Of a stretch of DNA of 64,000 nucleotides, positions 12,701-23,599 are shown piece after piece; the stretch's first letter is position 1, and each line of letters opens with the position of its first letter. The notes under the pieces are model-generated. The model saw nothing but the letters and a program-made list of their open reading frames with translations, had not been told where the DNA came from and searched no databases. The stretch covers positions 16,433,046-16,497,045 of the forward strand of contig NC_133296.1 in assembly GCF_005239225.2 (NCBI RefSeq), read 5' to 3'. The position numbers and the translations under genes were made by a program. This stretch comes from Populus alba. Lineage: Eukaryota; Streptophyta; Magnoliopsida; Malpighiales; Salicaceae.

Positions 12701-13299
12701 CTTTTCTAGCAAGAGTACCCCAAAACCCTTGCTGCTGCTTTGTTTCCTTCATTGCTTTCATTGATGTGTACTCGTGATAATAGGCCTTGTTCGATTCCTC
12801 CTCCTACAGTAGTAGGATTCGAGCACAAAAAACCCAAACCCATTTCAATATCAAGAAAATGAAGCAGAAAGCAAAATGCTTCACAGCAATTAACAATATA
12901 AAAAATAAGAGATAAGAGGGTTGGATCTGCAGCAAGGTAATACTAGTAGTAGAAGTAAATAATTACCTTGGTAGAAGAAGAATTGAAATTGGAAGAGTCA
13001 GAGGAGGGGGAGGGGGAGGGGGAAGGGTGATTAGTGAAGGCGTAAGCGGAGGAGAGAGAGGAGTCTCTATGGGCAGCGGAAGAAGCTCTTATGGCTTTGG
13101 TAGCCAAGGATGTGGAATTGCTCTTATTCTTAATGTTACTATCATTTGGAATTTGAACATCTTCGTAACTCCAATCCTCTTCGTCCAAAGAATAAGAAGA
13201 AGACGATGTTGTTGTCGTGATTGGAGATGGCCTGCTTCTGCTGCTTGTGCCTGATGTTTCCTCCTCGAGCTGCTGCTGCTGCCTTCTTCTATATGCCAT
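9708..13299 (-). CDS. plant-specific coiled-coil protein, unknown function
   Basis: Six exons on the minus strand, all in phase 0: 12967-13299, 12537-12803, 12177-12290, 11894-12097, 11134-11298, 9708-10079. The product is 484 aa. Residues 1-111 are Ser-rich with RRR near the start and an acidic EEDWSYEDV patch. Exon 2 carries a conserved-looking block, [17 protein letters not shown], then a His-Gln run ([10 protein letters not shown]) coded by a GTGTTG-type hexamer repeat. Exon 4 is Gln-rich. Residues about 307-405 form a heptad-patterned coiled coil ([20 protein letters not shown] onward). The Pro/Ser-rich tail is likely disordered. No enzymatic motif or membrane segment is visible. From memory the Arabidopsis gene beside the RNFT homologue (At5g01970) encodes a protein of this type, which would make the pair syntenic; function is not known to me. 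Confidence 0.85.
12607..12636 (-). repeat. in-frame hexanucleotide repeat coding His-Gln
   Basis: Repeated GTTGGT/GTGTTG units within exon 2 of the coiled-coil gene; on the coding strand they alternate CAC/CAA codons. The multiple-of-three length makes it a likely site of harmless length variation. Confidence 0.75.
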
Positions 13300-14423
13300 A
13301 TTCCGATAGATATTTTTGAGATGATCAAGGCTTCTTCTGATAAAATCTCCAACTACTTGCCTGATCCAACCATAGAATCAGAAACCCCTAATTCTCTCTT
13401 CCTTTCTCTGTTCCAGAGAGAGATTGATAGGGTAAATTTGCAACCGGTTAGTGTAGGAGGAGGAGGAAGACAAGACAAAGAAAGGAAGAAGCAGTTATAT
13501 TACAACAGACAGACCAAACACACCTGACCTGACCTGGCTCCTGCAACAACGATGTTAATGTGGAGAAGAAGATCCACTTTCAGCTCAGCTCAGACCAGAC
13601 CTGTTTTATATGTCGCCGCAGCACTCACTGCCCCTAGTTTTTACTCTCATTTTCTCCTTTTAATTCCACCAAGTCTTCTTCATCAACATTAATTTTTTCT
13701 CTCTCTCTCTCTAATATATAAGTGTGATGAAATTGTATTATTGAACCAAAATATGTTTGTGTTTATCTCAGAATTTAAATTTATAACATTTAAAATATAA
13801 TCTTTTCAAAAAAAAAAGAAAAACAATATCACTCAAACTCAACTTAAACAAAAATTGATCAGATTTTATATTTCACCTCTCTCATGCTCTTCCATGAGAT
13901 TTGAGAAGGGTCAGGAAGGAGATCTTCATGACTTCCCTTGAACTGAAGAAGAAGAAAGGAAAAAAAAAATAAAAAATAGAGGCATCCTGTCCAGTACAAG
14001 GTGCATAGAATCCAAATGTCACCACCTTGTGTGAAGTTTCCCATTTTCATTATATTTGGGCTTATGTTATCCATGATGGGCCTGGTTTTGTCACTTAAGT
14101 GGGCTTAAGTCCCATCCTGCCAATCCTTTTCTATTTGGCCCATAATGGTAAAACGCTCACTTGAAATGTCCGGGCTTTTTGTTCGGCCTCATGGACCGCC
14201 ATTTTCCGCTAGCTATGGTCAGAAGAGAGCAGTCGGTAGCTGTTACACGCACCAGTATATCATCTTCTTGTCAGAACATCCATGAATTGACTCTTCTCCC
14301 CTTCCCTCCCATCTAGGCACTTGATTTACCCAATCTCATATATTTTGTAAAGCATTGAGCAAAAATACCAATTGAAAATACGAAGAAATCTGATTTATTT
14401 TGAATTCTTTATCAATATTTACG

Positions 14424-14427
<4 letters not shown>

Positions 14428-14463
<36 letters not shown>
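14428..14463. repeat. (AT)n microsatellite
   Basis: About 36 bp of uninterrupted TA dinucleotides. Confidence 0.9.
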
Positions 14464-14469
<6 letters not shown>

Positions 14470-16266
14470 AACTGAAACCAATATAGTTTCGATGTTACGC
14501 TGAAAGGTAAACAAAATATCTGGTAATGTCAAAATCAAAGATCCGGGAGGAATCTTGTCGTTTGGACACGACTTATTGTAACTCCTCCTACAGAATATTA
14601 AAACGTAACTTCAAGAGATAAAGATGAGATTACTGGCAAATTTGATTCCATGTCGTCCGTCTAGAAAACCATTTTTTTATTCATATCTATAATTAAGCTT
14701 ACAGCATAGCGAGTCCGTGATAAAGAGAATTTTTTATTTATTTTTAATTAGTTTACACGAGTACTGAGATTAATTACATCTCCTTTTCTAACGATTTAAT
14801 TGCAATGTTTTTTATTAATATATTTCACAGTTTTACATTAATTTTACTATAAAAAACTCTTAAAATCTTGATTAAAAGATTTAATTTATAATTTATTTTA
14901 AATATATTTTTTCGAAGCCCAAGAATACTTACATTATCAAACGCCAATTAACTTAATAAACCATTTTTTTTTAGCTTGTCACAGAAGAGAAATCATGGTT
15001 GATCCCATTTGCTGTGATTGTCGTTTTTTTTCTTTTTCTTTTTTTTGAAACCCGAGCTGTGGTTATGGATTTGTTTTTCTCTCTTTTGGAAGGACTTCAC
15101 TTGATCATGATTTTATGAATTTAAACACGAGACATCACATCAATTGGCCAGCTAATGCATGCTACCACGATCAAAAGCAGATCTTAATTCCAAGATTCAC
15201 ACACACACTCGACGACTCTACAGTCAAAGCATATACTTTCTCCAGATGATTGTCAATGGCGTATCTGTGTGTGTGTAGCACATGGAATAAGAAAAGTAAT
15301 AATTGAAGACGTGTTTGGAGTTTTTTTCGGATATAATTTATACGGGCCAGCATCGTCTACTAGTTTGCCCAAGTTTGTTGAAAATAAGGAAAATGGTGGG
15401 TTGGTAGATCATGGCGGTGGCCACTATTCCCAGACAAACAAACATGGGTTTTTCTGACCAAGACGATAATGGAAGCAGTCTTACTTAAAGCATTCATTTG
15501 TTTATTCAGGCAATACATACAAGAAAAAGGTTAAATGGCATGAAACAGCAGCTTCAGAGATTGTATTGGTTTATGTATACACACAGACATAAAAACACAT
15601 GATATGTTTGGTACCTCATGCTCCAAAATTCAATATTCTAGGAAACTTGAGTTTTTCAGCGTTTTGATAATGAATGATCATTTATTCATTTTAATTTTCT
15701 CTTTTTTAGAACTAAGAATCTAGAGGGTTGATGACATGAGTCTAGATTCTTGTAAAATAGTTTCTGCTAGTGGGATTTTTGAAACCTTTCAATGATTAAA
15801 TTGATGAGTTTATAATAAAAAATTACACTAAATAAGCATTAAATTCTAAAATTAAAAACTTTTATTCTTAGTTTGTATATTATAAATGTTGTAAGACAAA
15901 AATTATGAACTATTTATTTAAGTTCATACTTAAATTATGAACTTTTTTCTTTTTTGTTTGAGGGATTAAAAGTCTATTATATTAATATAAGTTGATACAA
16001 ATATTTTTTTATACGGTATTAATGTTGATGAAAGTACCATGTGTTTATAGAAAATAATTTATATTATTTTATATATAATATTAATGTTAATGAGATTAAC
16101 TTTTATAATCAATATTAATGTTAATTGATACAAAAACAATTCTTGAAAAAACTTTTACGCAACTAGGATATATAGATTTCTCTGTTGAATCTTAGGATAT
16201 GGGACAATCCTAAACACAAAGATGTTGATTCTAGTGTCCCTCTATGTTTAAAGGCATATAAATCTT

Positions 16267-16490
16267 GCATAGCCGAGTTTAAAAAAATTAAATTTGGTAT
16301 CTTGACAAACTTATAAGTGCGTATAACCGAGCCAAGAAAATCGAGTTCCATATTTTATACCACAAACATTTAAGCTGAAAGCATAGAGGAGTTAAAAGAA
16401 ATTGATTTTGACATCTTATTATATCCATGAATATTTGAGCTTTAAAAAATATTGAATCCGTCATCTTGCCAGCTTTTTTTTTCACAGGTT
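16267..16490. repeat. degenerate tandem repeat, unit about 50-60 bp
   Basis: Recurring GCATAGCCGAG / GCGTATAACCGAG / GCATAGAGGAG blocks at about 16267, 16319 and 16380, each followed by an A-rich stretch, ATTGAATTTGG-like sequence and ATCTTG. Strongly diverged. Confidence 0.45.
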
Positions 16491-16700
16491 TTAATCTGTG
16501 TCTAGCTTTTATGAGGAGTCATGTTTCTGTGTGCCCCTGTGTTATTGGCCCTTTAAGTCAATGTATACTATGCGCTAATCCATCGGTTGGCTCTGCCCCT
16601 GGAATTATTTTCCTTTGGGAATGCCTCCGTATGAGAATGTGCTTTTTCTGACCCTTAGATGTTTTTTAACCACATCCAACGTGCACGCTTTATTGTGTTT

Positions 16701-16726
16701 ATATATATATATATATATATATATAT
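16701..16726. repeat. (AT)n microsatellite
   Basis: 26 bp of AT dinucleotides. Confidence 0.9.
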
Positions 16727-18599
16727 CAAGAGTTTTCACAACAAAAATAAAAATTCAACTTTTTAATTAAATTTACAGTAAATTAATAAGATAAATCGCA
16801 AGTCACCTTCTGTATCTACCGGATAAAAAATTAAAAAAAAATCACAATTTTTTTTTTTATTTCACATAATTGTTATGAAAAAGTAAAGAATTTTTATCTA
16901 GTAATAAATAATTTTTCAATATTGATTTTTATAGATAGGATTTTACGGTGATTCTGAATAATTTGAAGTTTGGGGTGTGATAGCTGTAATTTTTACATAT
17001 ATGTAGTTCTGTATCTTTTTAAAAAATAATATAAATTATAATTTTGAATTTTATCTAACATTTTAAAAAAATTAGGTTAGGATATGTTTTTAATATAAGC
17101 TATTATTATCTTTTTTAAAAATAATGTAAATTATATGTAGTTATGAGATCTAATGGCTGTAAAAAGCATGTTCGCGTATCCTATCTGATTACCAAACTTC
17201 TTAATACGATATTAGTTTGTTTTTCTGTGTTATGCTATGATATAGGCTATTATTTTGTTTTTCAATGCCAAAAATGGTGTAGCCGTTAAATTTTTTATTA
17301 TGAAAAGGAATTTTAGGTATAAATTAAAAAAATTATACATGCGTTTAATCAAATAAATTAATAATTAAATATGTCAACAAATAATAATAAATTTATTGAT
17401 TTGAAACAAGGAATTGAGTTAGTAAACTAAGATAAATATATTATTTTAAAAAAATATATTGGATATTTATTTTAGTTTGAAATCAAGTCCTAAAATTTTT
17501 AATTAATAAAATAAATTTTAATTTTACCAAGTCAAGCACAACATTTAAATCTTTTATTAACATTGCAAGATCCCAAAATAAACCAATTAAATAAATAAAC
17601 ATCAAACTCAATTTCAAGTTAACTTAATGTAAAATGATTAAAATAGAAAATAAAAATTTTTAAGTAGTAAAAAAAAAAAAGAAAATAATGTAGATAATTA
17701 TTGCAACACTGCCAACACATGTATTGAATCGTGGTTTTTTTTTTAATATTTTTTAGATGTTTTATTGCCTTGTGTGTTGAATTAAGGATTTCAAACATCA
17801 TTTCAGGATTTATCAAGAGTTTATTTTATAAAATTAAACTATAATTATTAAATGATTAAATAAAAAAGGATGTGAATGGGAGAAAAAAAAAGATTTAAGG
17901 TGATAGAAAACTTTTAAGGACCCAATAAAAAAAAATGAAATGATGCAAATGAAAAAAAAAAAAAACTTGAGATGGCTCATTGTGAACAATTTTGTATCCA
18001 AAGTTTTTTAATGTATATTATGATTAGTTCCTCTTGTGCTCTATCAACTTTATATTTTCAAGGGAGATCACATGTCCTTGTTTAGAATATTTTAAATTTG
18101 AAAAAATAAAATTAGTGTTTAACGGATGATCTTTCTTGTTCTAGTAAAAAAGACTTGTTCAATAGCAAAAATTACTTTTCATTTTTTCACTTTTGTTTCT
18201 TTTTTAAAAAATATATATAAAAAATAATAAATAAACCACGTTGAAGATCACATGACGTGTATGTTCAAAATCCAGTGCATGTTTAAAAATATGACCTATC
18301 TTTTAACAAAGCTCTGGGATGTTAATTTGTTTTTTAAAAAAAAATATTAAGATGGTGACAGATTGGATTGATTCTAGTCCCTTAACAACACGTGCAATTT
18401 TTTATAATAATTTTTTTTAATTATATGATAAAAATATATGCTTACAAAATCGATCAATCTAAAAATAAACACTTATTTGAGATAGTAATAACTCTATAGA
18501 AAGCAATAAAAAATAAATAATACAGTTTATTTCTCAACAAATCTAATATTAAATAAAAAATTAAGGAAAAAATTTTAAAAAATCAAATGATTAAAAAAA

Positions 18600-19260
18600 A
18601 AAATTATATCTGTCTAGTTGGTAAACTCATCAAAACCGCAAATCAAGTTACCTGGGCTAGCATGTCGAACATGCGAACTGAGTTATAGACTTTAGTGAGA
18701 TTATAATTTGTTTTTTTTTAACTATTTTTTATTTAACTATATAGTAAAAAAAAATAGACAATCGCTAAATTTAACACCAACTCAATACTAATATATTGGA
18801 AAAAAACAAAAAAAAACACATTAAACTCTCCAGACCTCTGGAATCATGTCACCTAGTTAAACCTATGAACGTGCTCATGGATTTTATAAAGTTTAATAAT
18901 ATAGCTTTTTGTCTTTTTACTGTATGATAGAGAAATTGATGGGGAAAAAAGTAATGTTTAATTAGAAAAAAAAAAAGTCAACTCATCAAACTCGTAAGCT
19001 GGGGCAACTCGGGTTACCCCAGCAAACTTGCAAGCCACACTAACTTTATAGAAAAACAAAAAAAAAAAAGATTGGTGTTATCATTATCATGATCACTATT
19101 ACTATCACTATCATTATTACCATCACTTAATACTATTGTTACTGTTACTGTTGTTGTTTTTATTGTTAAATTAACATACGAATCAAGTCAACCAGTCAAA
19201 CCTTGTAAACGCATCTTATGGATTTTACAAAGTTTAATAACACGATTTTTCTTTGAATCT
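18600..19260. repeat. dispersed degenerate repeats with shared 60-80 bp blocks
   Basis: Related blocks occur around 18610-18690, 18830-18900, 18980-19040 and 19185-19250. Two of them share GGATTTTA(T/C)AAAGTTTAATAA with an upstream 'gtcaa/aaacct(a/t)(t/g)' segment. No coding sequence. Probably fragments of a high-copy element; class not determinable from the sequence alone. Confidence 0.4.
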
Positions 19261-21964
19261 ATTTTTTTTAGAATATGAGAAAAAAAAAAAAAAAAAGTCA
19301 AGTTCAATAAAAAAAAAAAAGAGAAAAAAACAAACAAACCTTTTTATGGTTTGTTATTTTTTTCTTCTAAAAAAATAGAAGAAGCCAGAGAAACAAATGT
19401 AAATCAATATATTTAATATCACAATATAAATAATTTACCTAGTTGTGTTTAATTTATTTTTATTAAATTCAATTTCAAATAGAAATCAACAAACATATAA
19501 GATTTATTTAATAAAATTAAAGTAAAAAATATTATGCAAGGCTACACGTAATAAAAATATCATAAGAAATAAGTATTTTTTATTTTAAAAAATAAATCTA
19601 ATATATATAAAATAAATTTAATTTAGAAATGAATCATGCTAATCTCTTCAAAAAATCTAACAAATCCAATATAACTAACAATTAATAACTATGTAAAAAA
19701 CAATCACAAAGAAGTAAAATACAAACTTAATTTTTTTTTTAAATAAAAACTATAAAAAAGAAAAAAAAAAAAGAATGAGGTCAGGCCTTGTGCGTGACTC
19801 ACGACCAACGGACCTGCGCGCGCATGGGCCTGCAAAGTCAGGCACAGTCACACGACCCTTTTAAAAAAAGATAATGGGGTTAGGTGACATGCCTCAACTC
19901 AATTAGGAAAAAAACAATGCTTCATCTGTTTTATTAGATAACATGTTGTCCAACATATCTAGATTCCGGCTATTATGGTGGCTGGAAAATCGAGGTGCCT
20001 TATTTTTCCCTCTAAAAACCTATTTTCCATCCACTTTCAATCCAAAACATTGTAATAAATCTGTGAAACCAATCTTTAAGCTCCAAAAGTTCAAAAAAAA
20101 AAAAAAAAAACAGTCCAAAACCAAGAATTGACTCGTAAACCAATTTCTTCTCAATCTCATATCTGAATGTTTTAAGCATTTTCAAGGAAAAAAAAAAACC
20201 TCAAGTCAAACTCCCCACATCATATGAAACTATTTGGAATAAAAATTTAATGTTTTGGTGGTTAGAATCGTTGAAATTGTATCGTTTTCTCTCTAAATTA
20301 GATTCCAGCTATTTTTTCTTTCTCCTCTCACCTACTAAGGACTAAAAAATGATAAAAATAAATTTTAGTATCAAAATAATTTTTCTCAAACTTTAATGGA
20401 CATATCACCTTATAGCAAAACAAATTAGGATAAAAATGTATTTCATAAATAAATCTGGACTATATTATTTGTTTTTTGCACCATAGTCCCTTGTATTTTA
20501 TTCTAACTCTCATTCCTAAAAAAAACATGCAATCGAGCTGTAATCTAGACTCAAAATGGCTAAATTGTGCCAAAACAAATTTCAAAGATAAATCAATTTT
20601 TTTTTTTAAAACAACACTATTTTAATCCACAATAAAATATAAAAAAATAAATATAATTTCATATAAAATAAAATCAACACACCATCTAGCTTTATAGTTA
20701 GTATCTATAAAATAATTGCCTGTTAATAGGGAGGAAAGGGGTCATAATTATTAACTCTAGGAAACATATTTTATACAAAAGAAATACCGTATACGTTACC
20801 GTGGAAAAACAGGCAAATGAATGGTTATGATTGCATGGAATGACATGTTTAATAAACATGTATAGACAGACACAATTATGGTCTTAATCGCATTCTATGA
20901 ACAGGTTGAACATATCAACAAGAATAAAAACAGTTCTCCCGTGCTGGAGTCCAATATTCTACATGTTTTCCTCTCTTCCTTTCTCCTCAAGATACCATAT
21001 ATTTGTGAAGTTTTAAGAGAAATATTTGGCTTGCTGCCCCTCGAATTTCCAATTGCTTTTTTTGTTAACCAGGATTCTTAATTTTTTTTAATGAATATTA
21101 ATTAAACAAATATTTTAAAGAATATAATCATAGCAAAATATAGCCAGTGGTACAAAAACAAACAGGCGAATAAGCAGCGGTAGAGCCTCGAGCGAAGAAT
21201 GGCTTCGAAAAAAGAAGGAAAAAAACCTCCATTAAATTACAGCCAAGGAGAGGGGAAGACGGATGGATGGCCTGTCCCATAACTCTAATGTTTGGAGAAG
21301 GGTGTTTATGTAATTCAAGGAGCTTATAAGTTGTTAGCTACAAACCCTAGCTATGTGTGAGTGTAGTGTCTAGTGTCTACGCCAGGAGCTGCTCTAAAAT
21401 AATGCTAGGTGGAGAGGACAGGGTTTAGCTGATTGATGATCAGAGAGAGAGAGAGAGAAACCCCACCATCTGTTCCTTTCCCTTACTATGTGGTATATTG
21501 TGGATATATGTATGTGGTATATGAGGCGTCACTCCCTGTTTATGAGCAGAAAGAGTGGGAGAGAGGGAAGAGAAGAGAGCACTTTATTATCCTCCGAATA
21601 ATTACACATTCCCTTGTGTTCCTTTCAGCTTTATTTATACTCTACTCTACTCTACCCAAAGCCTTCAACAGCTCCTGGAAAATCTCCTGTGGCTGTGGCT
21701 CTGTGCCTGTGAAAAGAAAAGGAAAAGAAAAGAAGAGAAAAAGATGTCCCTCCCTCATCCCCTCATCTCCCTTTCTTTTATGTTTTAAATGAACAACTTT
21801 GCCAGATTTGTAGAGACCCTCAATCGCTTTCTACCTCTTCTCTGACTCTCACGAGGACAGCGACATTTCCTCTTCCCTGCCTTTATTGCAGCTCTTAATT
21901 AATTATCTTCCGTGATTTCTGCATTTCTTTCTTTACTCCCTCTTTTCATTTTCATCTTCTCTTC

Positions 21965-21972
21965 TATAAATA
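21965..21972 (+). promoter_or_regulatory. TATA box of the MIR319 locus
   Basis: TATAAATA, in C/T-rich surroundings, about 1.3 kb upstream of the miR319 hairpin and about 180 bp upstream of the first candidate splice donor. Initiation is expected about 30 bp downstream (inferred). Confidence 0.55.
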
Positions 21973-22146
21973 TTCTCGTAATTTTCTTCTACCATACCAT
22001 GAGTACCTAGTATTCTTCTCTTTGCCTTTCTTTTCCACAAACAAGGAAGGAAAAGAAGAAGAAGAAAAGTGCAGCTGAAGCTGATCATCGTGGAAGCACC
22101 GGATGCTTTCTAGCTTTTGATATAAGAAGGTGCACGGCCAGTCTCA

Positions 22147-22194
22147 ATGGAGCTAATCGGTGTCGCAGAAAATCGGCTTGGTAAGCAAAACTAA
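22147..22194 (+). CDS. candidate short ORF in the pri-miR319 leader
   Basis: The ATG at 22147 opens a 15-codon frame, MELIGVAENRLGKQN then stop, near the 5' end of the inferred transcript. Two earlier ATGs give only 3- and 5-codon frames. Some plant primary miRNAs encode regulatory micropeptides (miPEPs); nothing in the sequence shows that this one is translated. If the GT at 22181 is used as a splice donor the frame would change after codon 11. Confidence 0.2.
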   Translation: MELIGVAENRLGKQN

Positions 22195-23254
22195 AACCTT
22201 TCTCTCGTTAACTTGACCCCGTTAGGTTCTATATTTTTAGTGGCCATCTTAGCCACAAGTTGCTTCTGTCTTTGTTTGAAGAGAAACTGATCTCTAGGTT
22301 TTTACGGCTGACTTCCTGATAGAAACTTGTATGTAGTTACTAAAAGGAGAAAAAAACAGGGCGGATCTCTGGTTGTCGTATAAAGTTACGGATGATCAAT
22401 ATCTAAACCTAAATTGATCTGATACTGGACACCGTTATTTGAGTTCTTCAGCAATCTAGGCTCCAGTGCTTAGTGGGGTTTTCCTATTTTGGCAATTGAG
22501 CTGTCCCGTTAGCCTGCTGATTATCCTTTTCCTTCCCTTGACAAGTAAAAGACCTCTTGACTCTAGGGTTAGGGTTCATGCAACCACATTTTCAACAATC
22601 TAATTCTTGAACCAGTATCATTTTCTGTCACTGAATTCTGACCCTTTAATTCCTAGATATATGGGAGCCGCTTGCCAGGAATATTCCTGATTCCATTGCT
22701 TTCAATATCTTCATTTTAAAGGCTTGAAAATCTCGTAGATAACATTTTGAAGTGTTCTTTGGCTGCTGTTCTCTCTCTCTCTCTCTCTTTTGGCCTGCAA
22801 CTAGAAGCCATTGGCTTGAACAAGTTTCCAAAATGGCCGGTTTATCCGTCCTCCCTTGTGAATGGTTGCTACCTTTCTCTTACAGTTTATGTAGGATATC
22901 AGAAACAAATCATGATTCCTTGAATTTCTCATGAACAATAAATTGCATTTAGTGCGAAGCTTTGCCATTGCAATTTGCTGTTTAATTAGTAGCAGTAGTG
23001 AATTTCCCTTGCTACTTCAAATTGATAAGCAGATCGTCCTGTTTGATTTAGCAAATCCAATAGTAGAATTGAATCATTGCTTTCATAATTTGATTTAGCT
23101 TGAAAAGAATGCTCAAGCTTTTATAATTTGAATTACCTGTATGAATGTTTACTATTTGCATGTATTCATCTCTGTCCAGTAACTAAACATTTGCGATATT
23201 CAATTATTAATCAGAATACTTTGCTATATTTCTTTTCATGAGAAATGGTTTAAG

Positions 23255-23275
23255 AGAGCTTTCTTCAGTCCACTC
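23255..23275 (+). ncRNA. miR319 star strand (5p)
   Basis: 21 nt starting AGAGCTTTCTTCAGTCCACT; complementary to the mature strand with mismatches in the usual miR319 places. Confidence 0.85.
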
Positions 23276-23410
23276 ATGGACGGGCGAAGGGTTTGGATTA
23301 GCTGCCGACTCATTCATTCAAACACAGTAGAAATTAAGGGAGCAGTATGGCTGCTACTGTGAATGTGTGAATGATGCGGGAGATAAATTTCATCCTTTTC
23401 TTCTCTGTGC

Positions 23411-23431
23411 TTGGACTGAAGGGAGCTCCCT
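23411..23431 (+). ncRNA. miR319: mature miR319 (3p)
   Basis: 21 nt starting TTGGACTGAAGGGAGCTCCC, identical over these 20 bases to the canonical plant miR319 sequence. It lies on the 3' arm, as expected for this family. Confidence 0.96.
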
Positions 23432-23599
23432 TTAATCGTCTATTCACGATCTTATCAAGCAAGGGTCCTCCTTTCGTTAAATTTTCTTCCTTGTCATGTT
23501 CGAGAATCAAGTAACTAAAATGAAATTCTTGTTACTTGTCAGACTTATTTTACTTGTAGCATCGCAATCTTGTCTAATTACATGCTCAATTTTCTCAAG

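Larger units (their letters stand above)
13300..21964. other. gene-poor AT-rich region with degenerate repeats
   Basis: 13300-14000 is the 5' flank of the coiled-coil gene, with (CT)n near 13699. From about 14.3 kb the sequence is very AT-rich with many homopolymer runs and no ORF that resembles a protein. 15.9-16.5 kb holds degenerate internal repeats. 18.6-19.3 kb holds dispersed repeats related to a 'TCAACTCATCAAACTC' / 'GGATTTTACAAAGTTTAATA' sequence. 19.78-19.85 kb is a GC-rich island (GACCTGCGCGCGCATGGGCC) in otherwise AT-rich DNA, probably an old element remnant. 21.4-21.96 kb is the purine- and pyrimidine-tract-rich promoter of the MIR319 locus. Confidence 0.55.
23228..23456 (+). ncRNA. 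MIR319: miR319 precursor foldback
   Basis: Long imperfect hairpin. The lower stem pairs TTTCATGAGAAATGGTTTAAG (around 23235) with sequence around 23432-23452. The miRNA/star duplex pairs 23255-23275 with 23411-23431. An upper stem pairs GCCGACTCATTCATTCAAAC (from 23304) with the segment 23354-23380; 23331-23353 is the terminal loop. The second paired block above the miRNA duplex is typical of the MIR319/MIR159 group, which is diced from the loop towards the base. miR319 directs cleavage of CIN-type TCP transcription factor mRNAs and so controls leaf growth and shape (family knowledge). Confidence 0.95.

Noticed and set aside
13027..13352. Other-frame ORFs over exon 1 of the coiled-coil gene
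   Set aside because: Shadows of the spliced minus-strand gene, whose six exons agree in phase.
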